DNA of 64,000 nucleotides from Puccinia triticina (Eukaryota; Basidiomycota; Pucciniomycetes; Pucciniales; Pucciniaceae): positions 372,001 to 436,000 of the forward strand of contig NC_070566.1 in assembly GCF_026914185.1 (NCBI RefSeq). Direction: 5' to 3'. Every line of letters starts with the position of its first letter. Position 1 is the stretch's first letter. The notes below the pieces were generated by a model, which saw only the letters and a list, made by a program, of their open reading frames with translations, made no database searches and was not told the DNA's origin. The position numbers were made by a program, and so were the translations under genes. This document shows positions 1 to 9,517 of the stretch, in pieces.

Positions 1-1466
1 ACATCCAACCCACCACCTACACTCCCATCCAACGCGCGCCAATGAGAAACAAAAGAGAGAAAGAAAACAAAGAAGAAAAAGAAACAAAAGAAAAGAACAG
101 GAAACAAAAACAAGGAAACTGAAAACTGGAAAAAAAAAGAATGGGAGAGAAACAGCAAAGACAAGGGGATAGAAGGGGGAACCAAGAGAGCCAGACTGAG
201 TCTTGATCCTGAAACGCCGGGGCTTGATGAAACCGTGTATCATGATCCTGAGAGGGGGTGATTTCTTGATTTTACGCCTTTTCACGGCCTCCACCAGTTT
301 GATCACCACAGCGGCCTCCTCTAAATCAAGCCTTTTAGGCGACGGGAAGTCCTCCAGTAAGATTGCATTTTGAGAGAACTTGGGGGTACTTTTCCATTTT
401 CCTTTTTGCATTGTCTCTACAATGTGAAGGGAGACCATTGTGAAATTATTTTATTTTGCAACCATAGTTGGCACACATCAGGTATTTATCATGGCCCTGA
501 CCCTCAGCGACCCACCGAAGACCTGCCTCTCAATTCCGAGAAACAGACTCAGAATTTGGGAAAAGTTGAGTTTGAAAAATAGAAAGGGTGTGAAGTGTTG
601 AAGGAGAGCGGGCACTGCCACTGGGTTTGCAATTAGGGTTGCTCCGTGGCACGTGCCAAATTTACGACATCTTGGCAATCTTTTAAGGTGCCAGTTGTTT
701 CAACATCATTCCAAGTCCACATGTGGTTGCTGATGCAGCATTTGATTGTTTGAAGTATTGTTACCTTGAGACTTGAGTGACAAAGAAGCTATGAAATTGA
801 CAAGCTTTCAGCCCGGACATTGGTCCGGGATGAGAAAATTCACATTTGATCATTTACAACACATTCTAATTGCAAAACCGGCCCAATGTAAAAATGCACC
901 CATCAACCCAAAAAAATAATTTTACAATGGAGTCTGATTTGAAGACTGCGTTGTAAACCAAATAATGGAAAGAAGACATTGTGAAAATACACCTGTACAC
1001 GCAAAATGATCAAAATTACCAGTACCTCTGCACAATGAACCGACATTGTTAAAATCCACCATGTAAAACTATAAATTTTCTATTTTACGGGGCAGTCAAT
1101 CTCTTCGAGTTGGGCCGAGTGTTATGTAGTGGATTCACTCTATCAGGAACGCGGGGATGCCTTCTTCTAATCAGGGAAGAGCTGAAACAAATTGAATTCA
1201 CTATTCCCAGGTCTTCAGACTTCACTAAATGCAAAAGTCTTGGGGAACTGTAGTACAAATTGTGTGAACCAGTTGATCGGACGATGAGTAGGGCAACATA
1301 CATACAACCGCGGATCAAACACTTGAAGAAGCTCGCTAGGTCTGATAAACCGCCGAGATCGCGCGGGCTGGGTTCAGGAGAAAGTCAAAGGACTCAATTC
1401 ATCTGGGTTAGCTTTAAGGCTTAGGAAAGCTTCACTTACGAATGAAACATGTGCCAGGAAAGAGCA
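1..1466. other. No recognisable gene
   Basis: The first ~180 bases are purine-rich (runs of GAAA and GGAAAC), followed by ordinary mixed-composition DNA with only short open frames that show no domain or codon pattern. I see no RNA gene, terminal repeat or promoter element that I could defend. Part of it (after 1320) is the downstream flank of the small secreted-protein gene that follows. Confidence 0.5.
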
Positions 1467-1763
1467 TCAGCAGCCAGGGCTGCACGATGGCCTGCACGTT
1501 CTGTCAGCTCCAGAGCATGAATCACATCCCTGGCATATAGAACAGCATGCGAGCGGGCGGCGCTTTGAAAGAGTTCGCTGAGAGATAGCTCGAATTAAAG
1601 GATACAACCCAGTCAGCAAAGACTCGGTGGAAAGATAATTTTCTAGGCCTTTTAACTTCAGGATTCGAAAGCTCACAGTGGGGTCTTGATTGGGGCGGGC
1701 AAGCGCCATAGCATTGTGGAATAGGCCGAATGCCACGATGATGAGGATGATGGATGAGCGCAT
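1467..1763 (-). CDS. Small secreted cysteine-rich protein (candidate effector-like)
   Basis: The frame encodes 98 residues starting at the ATG at 1763. Residues 1-21 look like a signal peptide: short basic start, hydrophobic core (IILIIVAFGLF), then a small-residue site ending AMALA. The C-terminal 27 residues hold eight cysteines in the pattern CC-x2-C-x2-C-x2-C-x6-C-x3-C-x3-C, preceded by a basic SKRR stretch that could be a Kex2-type processing site. An internal segment 1676-1578 has GT...AG ends, a CTGAC branch-like motif and a length of 99 nt, so it could be a phase-0 intron. Splicing would give a 65-residue protein with the same signal and Cys-rich end. I do not recognise a family; size, export signal and cysteine density are typical of secreted fungal peptides, which is inference. 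A Ty3/gypsy element begins only 97 bp upstream of the ATG. Confidence 0.55.
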   Translation of the reverse strand: MRSSIILIIVAFGLFHNAMALARPNQDPTVSFRILKLKGLENYLSTESLLTGLYPLIRAISQRTLSKRRPLACCSICQGCDSCSGADRTCRPSCSPGC

Positions 1764-1863
1764 TTTAAGGTAATGATTGTTTCTGGGACGTTGCGGTTTT
1801 GATGTGGATTTTTGATGGTGGGCTCACAATGGGTGGGATGCTAATTGCGGAAGCCCACACCGG

Positions 1864-2226
1864 TGTAGCCGGGCTACAGATACCAGACGCGTTACCACCC
1901 GTTCTGGAGGCGAGACGCAGGAGGCGCACCCGCCTCCCTCGCCTAGTTCGGACTAGCTCCGGAGTTAGGCTAGCGCCTCCCTTCTTTCCATCTTGCTACA
2001 GCCGCAGGGGTCTTGTCCTGTACGGCTGTAGTGTCTGTTTGCACCCCTGTATTCAGGGTAGTTTGTTTCTCGTGTTTCATCCTTGAGGCCACTATATAAA
2101 GTGGCCTCTCTCATGTTGTAGGGGTTTCCCCAGTTCCTTTTTTCCCTCTCGAAATTCAGAGGATTTTCTCGTCACTTTCGCGTTGTGCTCCGCTAGGCCT
2201 CTCAGTTCCTGAAGAGCCCCGCTTCA
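1864..2226 (+). repeat. 5' LTR of gypsy-1
   Basis: This 363-bp terminal repeat is identical by eye to 7651-8013. It opens with a 15-nt palindrome (TGTAGCC-G-GGCTACA) and contains several further inverted repeats, including CTACAGCCG paired with CGGCTGTAG about 18 nt apart, and a perfect palindrome around the TATA box. It should drive transcription of the element. Confidence 0.95.
2085..2108 (+). promoter_or_regulatory. TATA box inside a perfect 9-bp inverted repeat (gypsy-1 LTR)
   Basis: GAGGCCACT (2085-2093) and its exact complement AGTGGCCTC (2100-2108) flank the core ATATAA, so the presumed TATA element lies in the loop or centre of a palindrome. The same arrangement recurs in the 3' LTR at 7872-7895. 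The promoter role is inferred from position in the LTR. Confidence 0.6.
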
Positions 2227-2227
2227 G

Positions 2228-2235
2228 TGGTAGCG
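2228..2235 (+). other. Primer-binding site, initiator-tRNA-Met type
   Basis: TGGTAGCG starts 1 nt after the 5' LTR. This octamer matches the complement of the 3' end of fungal initiator tRNA-Met, as used by yeast Ty3. Complementarity beyond 8 nt is not clear (GAGAGCT follows). Confidence 0.7.
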
Positions 2236-2617
2236 AGAGCTATATATTTTTTTCGACTTCACTTCATACGAAAGAAAAACTTCATTACACTATTACATCC
2301 CGAACTATATACCTTTCTACTCAAAAATTTTTCTCATCTCGGTCGCTAGCCGGTAAAATTCGTCCATCCAGCAGAGTTGCGGTTAGTCGCAGAACTTTCT
2401 TTTACCAACCTAGTTAACCGGATCAGAGGCCAGATTGGCAGAGTTCCGTAGTAGCGTACTTCTTTCCTTGGAGTATCAATCTGTTTCAAAGAGATCGGAG
2501 CCTCTGGGGTTGAGGTTTAGCACAGTCAGAATCTTGTTTCTACAAGTACACCAGACAAAGTGGACATCAGATAGCTTACTATCTGTATCCCACCTACTTC
2601 TTTTCGCGTTTCTTTAG

Positions 2618-3850
2618 ATGTCGAATTTAGGAAAAGTCCAGCACAGCCCAAAAGGGAAGAGGCCCGCGCCAAAGCCCGAGTCCGAACCCCCTTTTGAAAT
2701 GCCCGCGGATCCCGAGAATGGCGAAGCCTACTCGGAGGAGGAAATAGCGGCGATGAACGAGCAACAACGTCAGTGGTTCTACAAGAACGAACACCTCGAG
2801 TTGCCAGAGGAAGCCTCAGAGGATCTGATTGATTACGAGTCTGAATCTGTAGGTTCTTCAGCTCAAGCTTCTTCCTCAAAGACCGTCGGGAATATTGAAG
2901 CCCACTTGGCGAGCGCTTTCCAGGACATGAAGGTCGACGATCGCCCGCAAGGCCATGGGGCCCAGTTGCCTCGTGCACCACCGGCACCGTCCGTAGATCA
3001 CCACTCGGCTTATGCCGGAGCGCCACCCGCGGCTGCATCGCAGCACCAGCGTGCGCCAGTCGAGCCTCTCCCGCTGCTCGAGCTGAAATACGAGGAGGAT
3101 CCGACCCGTGCGTTGAAAGGTTGGCCGGACAAAGATTGTCCGAAGTTTACAGGAGCTCCGGGCGAAAGCGCCCCGGATTGGCTTGATACCGTGGCGATGC
3201 TCTTGGGGGACCGCTTGGCGCACCCTGGCATTTGGCATCGTGTTGCCGGTCTTCGTCTCAGTGGCAAGGCCTTCCGCGATTGGAAGGCAGCGTTAGCAGC
3301 TGGAACCCGACCCGCGACCTGGGAGCAGTTCCGAGCCTGGCTCCTTCGCTTAAACCCGTTGGGGTCCACGCCGGCGATGGTGTCGGCGGAGTTGAATAGG
3401 TTGCGCCAACAACCTAACGAAGCGGTCCAACTGTTCTACGAGCGGTTCTGCGATTGGCAAAGTCGGGCGAGGACGATCAACTTCGCCCATGATGAACAGA
3501 CGGCGTTCATCCAGCGTCTTAACCCCGGCCTCAGCAAGAAGGTGTCGGAGTTCGTTTCAACGCAGACCGTCCTCGGGAATCCAGTCTCGATGGATACGGT
3601 CTTCATGCAGGCGGTCGCGAATGACGAGCATTATCGGGAGGCGCAAGCTGCGCCGGTTGCCGGAGGGTCGGGTTTTGGTAAGCACCGCGCCAAAGGGCAA
3701 GGTGGCTCCAACCGAAAGAAGACAGATTACGTCTGTCACAACTGTAAGCAGTCGGGCCACCCCGCAAGGAAATGCCCGGAGCCCAAGTCTGATTCCCAAA
3801 AAGCTTGGGAGGTGGCCAACCAGGCCAAGAAAAAAGAAAAAAAAGATTAG
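2618..3850 (+). CDS. gag: Gag polyprotein of gypsy-1
   Basis: This 410-residue structural protein would form the virus-like particle and package element RNA. A retrotransposon-gag capsid region lies around residues 165-320 (WPDKDCPKFTGAPG, then a GKAFRDW ... TWEQFRAWLL block and FYERFCDW). The C-terminus has one CCHC zinc knuckle, CHNCKQSGHPARKC, followed by a lysine-rich tail. The N-terminus is acidic and low-complexity. The ATG at 2618 is 392 nt after the LTR, leaving a long leader. The reading frame is uninterrupted. It overlaps the pol frame, which is in the -1 register, so Pol is presumably made by frameshifting near 3830-3850. Confidence 0.95.
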   Translation: MSNLGKVQHSPKGKRPAPKPESEPPFEMPADPENGEAYSEEEIAAMNEQQRQWFYKNEHLELPEEASEDLIDYESESVGSSAQASSSKTVGNIEAHLASAFQDMKVDDRPQGHGAQLPRAPPAPSVDHHSAYAGAPPAAASQHQRAPVEPLPLLELKYEEDPTRALKGWPDKDCPKFTGAPGESAPDWLDTVAMLLGDRLAHPGIWHRVAGLRLSGKAFRDWKAALAAGTRPATWEQFRAWLLRLNPLGSTPAMVSAELNRLRQQPNEAVQLFYERFCDWQSRARTINFAHDEQTAFIQRLNPGLSKKVSEFVSTQTVLGNPVSMDTVFMQAVANDEHYREAQAAPVAGGSGFGKHRAKGQGGSNRKKTDYVCHNCKQSGHPARKCPEPKSDSQKAWEVANQAKKKEKKD

Positions 3851-6800
3851 TCGGTGAGGAATCGTCTCTCCCACCGACATTAGTTGTATTTTCTTCTCCT
3901 GAAAGCAATCCTATTTCTATTGAGAAGAACTTACCAGAGCCTCATTGTGTGCAAGAGCCCCGTGAGATTAAGTCAGCTGAGATTTGTGCTAGTCGCCCAG
4001 GCATGGGGACAGCCACATCGGATGAGCCAAGTGAGACCGGCAAGGAGCCGCAGGAATGCGCCGCCGATGTTGTGAGCGATTGTTTGTGTATCGATGGTTG
4101 CCATTCAATCGAATACGCGCCTGATGAACCCCGAGGAGTTCGCGCAGAGTTCCATCACCCTTTTGAGGGCCGCTTGGCCAGGGTCCTCCTCGATACCGGC
4201 GCTGGCTCGTCGTATGTATCGAATTCTTTTGTTTCGAATTTAGGCCTGCTGATCTCTCGTTCTCCCGAGTCCTTCAAGGTTACCGGAGCCTTCGGAGACC
4301 GGATATCGGATGACCGATTGGCGACCGTTCGTTTCAATTTGGCGGGAGTAGATTTCGCAGTTGTTTGTCGAGTAGCGCCGTTGTCTAGCTACGACGTTAT
4401 TCTGGGCCGGGATTGGATCGCGTCCAACGTCGTTTCAACTGATTGGGACACGAATACCTGGCACCTGAGGGACGGAATCAGTAATGTCGTCCAATTTTGT
4501 TTAGCATCGTCCTCAGTCTGTAGTTTGTTGTCTCACGAGCTAGCAGTTATGACTGATGACGAAGAATCGTTCTTACCTAGATCGATCCGGCGCCACGAGT
4601 TTTACGAAGGTGCCCGGGAGTCCTTCATCTGTTTGATGGAATCGGAGGGAGTCGCCGGCCCTCGAGACGAGCAACAAGTGGGTCTACCTACCTTGTTCGG
4701 GCCGGATGCCGAGCTTCGAAAGTCGTTGCAGTTATTAATAACTCGCTTCGGAGAGGTCTTCGGACCCATTGCTAAGGTCCCGGATAAGCCGAGGACCATA
4801 GAGCACTTAGTAAATACCGGTGATGCGGCCGCGGTCCATCAGCCGGTGCGGCAGTTATCCCCGGCTTTGTTGGATACCCTCAAAGACCGGTTGGCAGGGT
4901 TGCAGGAGGCGGGCTTCATTCGTCCTTCAACGTCTGCATGGTCCTCGCCCATAGTTATGGTTAAGAATCCCACTTCAGGGAAGGTTCGTCTTTGTGTAGA
5001 CTATCGCAAAGTCAACGCACTTACGAAGAAGGATAGGCACCCGTTGCCCATAATTCAGGAGTGTTTCGATGCTCTGCGGGGAGCTCGGTTCTTCTCGAAG
5101 ATCGATTTGCAGCAAGGTTTCCACCAGATGAAAATCGCGGAATCAGACGTCCCTAAAACAGCGTTCGGGACGAAGTATGGCCACTTCGAGTGGTTGGTGA
5201 TGCCCTTTGGGCTGGTTAACGCCCCGTCGACGTTCCAGCGTATGATGACGCAGATCCTCCGAGTGTTTATTGACGTTTTCGTCCAGGTCTACCTGGATGA
5301 CATTCTGATTTACTCCGCGTCGGAAGAGGAGCATGTGCGACATGTAGAATCGGTTCTTGAGGTGCTTCGGCGCGAAGAGCTGAAGTGTAGCGGCGCCAAG
5401 TGCGCCTTCGGCCTTCGTGAAATCCAATACGTCGGCCATATCATCGGGTTTAATTCAATTCGCCCGATGGAGGAGAAGTTGAGCTGTGTCAGAGACTGGC
5501 CGAGACCACAAACAGTCTACGATGTTCGTTCGTTCCTAGGTCTGTGTGGATTCTACCGGCGTTACGTGAAAAACTTCGCCAAAATCGCCGGTCCGTTGCA
5601 TGATCTCACGGCCGGTGGAGTAACCAAGCGGCAGTCAGTCCAATGGCTGCCGAAGCAGGAGGCGGCTTTCCAGCAGTTGAAAACGGCGCTGGTCAGCGCA
5701 CCAGTCCTCCTTCTTCCAGACGTCCTGAAAAGGTTCGTCATGGAAACCGATGCGTCGGATTTCGCCATAGGCGCAGTGCTGTTGCAAGACGGCGAGGACT
5801 TGCTGCTGCACCCGGTAGCATTCGAGTCGAGTAAGCTTAATAAAGCCCAGATTAACTACCCTGCTCAGGAAAGGGAGTTATTAGCCATCATCCATGCGTG
5901 GAGAAAATGGCATATTTACCTGGATGGGGCCGTAGAGACTACTGTCGTCTACACGGACCATGCCTCGTTGGCGTACTTAAAAACGCAGTTACTCCCGACG
6001 AAGCGCCTCTTGCGCTGGATCGAAGAATTTGCCGAAATGGACATTGACGTCCGATATAAGAAAGGGGCCGACAATGTCGTGCCCGACGCCCTTTCGCGTA
6101 GAAGTGACCTCGCTTTGCTAGAGGAAGTGACAGAAGGCCTTCATAAGTCAGACTGGCCTCTCATAATCCCTTATTTGATTGAAGGGAGAGACTTACCAAC
6201 CGGGATACCGGAGCGCTTGATTATCCGGGCGAAGGAGAATATCGAGCTGTTCGAGTACGACCCTGACGACGAAACCTTGATGTACCTGGGCCGTCGGGGA
6301 TTGCAGGAACGGTCTCCGTTTATTGCGTTTGCGTACCGGTTCGATCTTCTGAGGTCAGTTCATGACGAACTCGGCCATCGCGGCAGAGACTGCACCCTGC
6401 AGATCCTTCGGGGTCGGGGTTGGTGGCCGAGGAGATATGACGATGTTCAAAGTTACATTCGTACATGCGAAGCGTGCCAAATTCACGAAAGGCCGCATGC
6501 ATCCCAAGAGACCGGCCTCCAGAAGCCGCTGCCGGCTGTTCTGCCGTTCGAGCGGTGGTCTTCGGACCTTATTCAGATGCCGGAGAGCCACAAACACCAC
6601 TACAAGTGGATCTTAACGGCCATCGACCACTGCACGTCGTGGCCCGTAGCGGTCCCGCTGAAAGAAGCTTCAGCAGCGGCCATAGCTCAGGCCATCTTCA
6701 ATGAGGTGATTACACCTTTCGGAGCACCTCGAGAGTTCCTTACCGACCGCGGATCGAACTATCTGTCCGCAGGGTTTCAAAAGTTCCTGGCCGCCGCCGG

Positions 6801-7638
6801 GACAAAACCTGTCCGTACCTCGGGTTACCACCCGCAGACAAACGGAAAGTCAGAGAGATTCAATGGAATCTTAGAAGCAGCTCTGTTCCGCATGAACAAA
6901 TCCGGGGACCCTTCGAAATGGGAGGATGTTTTCCCGGCAGCCCTGTTCTCCACACGAATTCATGTGAGTGACAGCAGTGGATTCTCCCCTTTCGAGCTCC
7001 TCTACGGCGTCAAGCCGAGGTTGCCTCAGGACCGTCGGCGTATGATAGCCGCGGAACCAGCCCTTCCAGGGGTGGAAGAACTCAAGTCGCGCATAGAAGA
7101 GCTGAATAAGACCAGGACGGTCGCCTCCGGCAACACTGCTGTGCGGGCGCTTAAGAATAAAGAAGCGTTTGACGCGAAAACGTCTTTCGCTCGAGACTTA
7201 GAAAGTCTCGTAGAAGGGCAAGCTGTGAAGCTTCGCAATGAAAAACACACCAAGGGACAGCCGCGGTGGTTTGGACCTTTCATGGTCAAAGCAGTCCTAG
7301 AAAACAATGTCTACATTGTCGAGGACCACGAGGGGGTCGAATACCCTAGGCCCGTCAACGGGAATAGCTTAAAGCCTGTAGCCCTGCGTTCTCTCATGGT
7401 GAACGACATGTGGGCTACCCCGCCTGCGATAGCGCAGCGCGAGAAGAGAGCCGATGCCAAAGTGGCGCGGGATCTCATTAAAAAGACCAAGTCTATTGCC
7501 AAGACTAACAAAAAGCCCTCAGAGTTACCTGAGGCACCCAAGTCGCGCTCTGAAGCTCCCCCGGCTCAGCCGCCGGGAAGAAGGCTCCGGCTCCGTCTAG
7601 GACCGCCGCCACCAGGGTCCGGGACGGCCCCCGTTTAG
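3805..7638 (+). CDS. pol: Pol polyprotein of gypsy-1 (protease, RT, RNase H, integrase)
   Basis: The frame of 1277 codons encodes the enzymes for reverse transcription and integration. Domains in order: aspartic protease with LLDTGAGSSYV at about residue 130; reverse transcriptase with the catalytic YLDD at about 496; RNase H beginning ETDASDFAIGAVL near 647; integrase with an HHCC zinc module from about residue 853 (H, H, C-x2-C), and a DDE core (SSDLIQMP, LTDRGSNY near 980, and NGKSERFNG). The C-terminus is basic and proline-rich and lacks a clear chromodomain. The first ATG (3805) lies inside gag, so translation probably enters by -1 frameshift and not by this codon. All catalytic residues are intact, in contrast to the other elements in this window. 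Confidence 0.95.
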   Translation: MGGGQPGQEKRKKRLVGEESSLPPTLVVFSSPESNPISIEKNLPEPHCVQEPREIKSAEICASRPGMGTATSDEPSETGKEPQECAADVVSDCLCIDGCHSIEYAPDEPRGVRAEFHHPFEGRLARVLLDTGAGSSYVSNSFVSNLGLLISRSPESFKVTGAFGDRISDDRLATVRFNLAGVDFAVVCRVAPLSSYDVILGRDWIASNVVSTDWDTNTWHLRDGISNVVQFCLASSSVCSLLSHELAVMTDDEESFLPRSIRRHEFYEGARESFICLMESEGVAGPRDEQQVGLPTLFGPDAELRKSLQLLITRFGEVFGPIAKVPDKPRTIEHLVNTGDAAAVHQPVRQLSPALLDTLKDRLAGLQEAGFIRPSTSAWSSPIVMVKNPTSGKVRLCVDYRKVNALTKKDRHPLPIIQECFDALRGARFFSKIDLQQGFHQMKIAESDVPKTAFGTKYGHFEWLVMPFGLVNAPSTFQRMMTQILRVFIDVFVQVYLDDILIYSASEEEHVRHVESVLEVLRREELKCSGAKCAFGLREIQYVGHIIGFNSIRPMEEKLSCVRDWPRPQTVYDVRSFLGLCGFYRRYVKNFAKIAGPLHDLTAGGVTKRQSVQWLPKQEAAFQQLKTALVSAPVLLLPDVLKRFVMETDASDFAIGAVLLQDGEDLLLHPVAFESSKLNKAQINYPAQERELLAIIHAWRKWHIYLDGAVETTVVYTDHASLAYLKTQLLPTKRLLRWIEEFAEMDIDVRYKKGADNVVPDALSRRSDLALLEEVTEGLHKSDWPLIIPYLIEGRDLPTGIPERLIIRAKENIELFEYDPDDETLMYLGRRGLQERSPFIAFAYRFDLLRSVHDELGHRGRDCTLQILRGRGWWPRRYDDVQSYIRTCEACQIHERPHASQETGLQKPLPAVLPFERWSSDLIQMPESHKHHYKWILTAIDHCTSWPVAVPLKEASAAAIAQAIFNEVITPFGAPREFLTDRGSNYLSAGFQKFLAAAGTKPVRTSGYHPQTNGKSERFNGILEAALFRMNKSGDPSKWEDVFPAALFSTRIHVSDSSGFSPFELLYGVKPRLPQDRRRMIAAEPALPGVEELKSRIEELNKTRTVASGNTAVRALKNKEAFDAKTSFARDLESLVEGQAVKLRNEKHTKGQPRWFGPFMVKAVLENNVYIVEDHEGVEYPRPVNGNSLKPVALRSLMVNDMWATPPAIAQREKRADAKVARDLIKKTKSIAKTNKKPSELPEAPKSRSEAPPAQPPGRRLRLRLGPPPPGSGTAPV
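3826..3850 (+). promoter_or_regulatory. Putative -1 ribosomal frameshift site between gag and pol
   Basis: The last gag codons are AAG AAA AAA GAA AAA AAA GAT TAG. The string A-AAA-AAA directly before the gag stop is a plausible -1 slippery heptamer, and the pol frame is open through this point in the -1 register. I did not establish a downstream pseudoknot. Confidence 0.5.
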
Positions 7639-7650
7639 AGGGGGGGATGT
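7637..7650 (+). other. Polypurine tract of gypsy-1
   Basis: GAGAGGGGGGGATG-like purine run directly 5' of the 3' LTR, the usual site for plus-strand priming in LTR elements. Confidence 0.75.
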
Positions 7651-8013
7651 TGTAGCCGGGCTACAGATACCAGACGCGTTACCACCCGTTCTGGAGGCGA
7701 GACGCAGGAGGCGCACCCGCCTCCCTCGCCTAGTTCGGACTAGCTCCGGAGTTAGGCTAGCGCCTCCCTTCTTTCCATCTTGCTACAGCCGCAGGGGTCT
7801 TGTCCTGTACGGCTGTAGTGTCTGTTTGCACCCCTGTATTCAGGGTAGTTTGTTTCTCGTGTTTCATCCTTGAGGCCACTATATAAAGTGGCCTCTCTCA
7901 TGTTGTAGGGGTTTCCCCAGTTCCTTTTTTCCCTCTCGAAATTCAGAGGATTTTCTCGTCACTTTCGCGTTGTGCTCCGCTAGGCCTCTCAGTTCCTGAA
8001 GAGCCCCGCTTCA
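7651..8013 (+). repeat. 3' LTR of gypsy-1
   Basis: This 363-bp copy is identical by eye to 1864-2226. It is followed by the 4-bp target duplication CCGG and then by 56 bp of older sequence that separates it from the next transposon. Confidence 0.95.
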
Positions 8014-8073
8014 CCGGCGAGGAGGCGGTGTTTCCCGAAGCAGGGCTCTCCCGTGGGTGTCACCTGCGAGGAG

Positions 8074-8242
8074 CAGCTGATGTGTAAAAGCTTGCTGTTT
8101 TCCGCGCGTGTGCATTTTTTTTTTCGACCCAATTTTTTTTTTTCACCCCCGAATATTTTTTCCCCCGTCGCGGAAGCCCTGGTCACCCCCCGGCCTCCTC
8201 AGCTCACCAACAACCCCGGCCGCAAACCATTGATACCGCCAA
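8074..8242 (+). repeat. Left terminal inverted repeat of the DDE transposon
   Basis: It pairs with 11872-12039 in reverse complement over ~168 bp, with a few substitutions and slight length differences in the poly-T runs. It contains two T-rich tracts and a CCTGGTCACCCCCCGGCC block shared by both ends. Confidence 0.9.
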
Positions 8243-8397
8243 CGATCAATCCCGCTAAACCTTGGCCGCATACAGTTGGAACCATCCAGTGAAAAAATAG
8301 ATCAACTGGTGAGTGTATCTTCCAATTTGATTCAGCATTCAGAAGATATTGCTAAATCTCATCTCCGTGTACTGGTTTTTTTTTGTGATTTGTAGAA

Positions 8398-9517
8398 ATG
8401 GGTTATCGGAAGTACTCTGCAGAGTTTAAATACTCAGTTATCAGAGCCGCACTCGATGGGAAGACTCTAGATGAGATCAACACCTCATTAGCGTCTTCAA
8501 TCAGTGTAGACTCTCTTCGTCAATGGACAAGTCTGTACGAAAGGACGCAAGCCGTTGTATGTGATCCCTCCACGTATCAAACCCGAGGCCAGCCATTTGA
8601 ATTACTGGACAAAGATCTTGATTTCATCAAAGAGATGATTGCCAAAAAACCCACTATGTATCTCGACGAAATCCAGCGGGCTTTAGTCGAGGAGCATGGG
8701 ATATTGGTCTGCCTAAAAACTATCTCTAAAGCCCTTCACGAGTGACTAAAGATGTCCAAAAAGACCATTAGAACTGTAAACTCACGACAGGACCCCAAAG
8801 CCAGGGCTTTTTACATCTCGCAGATCAGTTGTGTGCCAACCTCGTATCTGGTATTTACAGGCACGTAATTTCAATCTGTTGTACTGATCGGCACCTTTTC
8901 TAATTTGAGGCCTTTCTTTCTTTCTCTCTTAGATGAATCGGGGGTCTTGCTTGAGGTAGCAATGCGAACCAGAGGCTGGGCTCCGGTTGGCCAGAGAACC
9001 CCAAGGGTGCCGCACGAGAGGAGCACCCATCAGTACAATGTCATCCCAGCTATTGCCTCCGATGGCTTGGTAGCGCACATGGTCCAGGAGGAAACAATGA
9101 ATCGGGCATTGTTTGAATTTTTCCTTGAACACATTCTGGTCAGCAAAGGATATATTTATTGTTTGTCCTTGGCTTGTTTGCTGATGCCAGTTTTTTTGTC
9201 AGGTCCCATCGATGAATCCCTCTCCAGGACCTTGTAGTGTGCTTGTCATGGACAACGCACAGATTCACCACCACGGTTGCATCAAAGAGATAGTCAAGGC
9301 ACACGGGTGTCTTTTACAGTATCTTCCGGCTTATTCACCCGATTTAAACCCAATTGAGAAGGGCTTTGCAGTTTATAAGTCGGCTTTGCAACACAACAAG
9401 GATCTACTTACGGGTGGCGAGGGGGACTACAAGGTCATTGAAGCTTTTGTTAGTTTTGTTTTTACAGCCGACTTGACTTGCAAACTTTTTCTTGGCACGG
9501 GTTATTTTGTCCATTAA
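8398..9517 (+). pseudogene. Tc1/mariner-like DDE transposase, three exons, one in-frame TGA
   Basis: The transposase would cut and rejoin the element ends. Exon 1 (8398-8860) starts MGYRKYSAEFKYSVIRAAL, a helix-turn-helix-like DNA-binding region, and is broken by TGA at 8743-8745 before continuing in the same frame. Intron 1 (8861-8932) has a GC-AG pair: only this donor gives the conserved DESGV motif (first catalytic Asp). Exon 2 (8933-9138) contains MRTRGWAPVGQR. Intron 2 (9139-9202) is GT-AG. Exon 3 from 9203 has VMDNAQIHH (second Asp) and LPAYSPDLNPIE (catalytic Glu), the hallmark of DDE_3/Tc1-mariner enzymes. The end after about 9400 is uncertain; a further small intron is possible. The TGA probably arose from CGA. 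Confidence 0.8.

Larger units (their letters stand above)
1864..8013 (+). mobile_element. Ty3/gypsy LTR retrotransposon, apparently intact (gypsy-1)
   Basis: The 6150-bp element is bounded by two 363-bp LTRs that I read as identical, both starting TGTAGCC and ending GCTTCA. A 4-bp CCGG (1860-1863 and 8014-8017) flanks it as the target duplication. It has a primer-binding site, separate gag and pol frames, and a polypurine tract. Every catalytic motif I can check (protease DTG, RT YLDD, RNase H, integrase HHCC and DDE) is present and neither frame has an internal stop. Identical LTRs imply a very recent insertion. It sits in the upstream region of the secreted-peptide gene on the opposite strand. 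No chromodomain is visible at the pol C-terminus. Confidence 0.95.
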
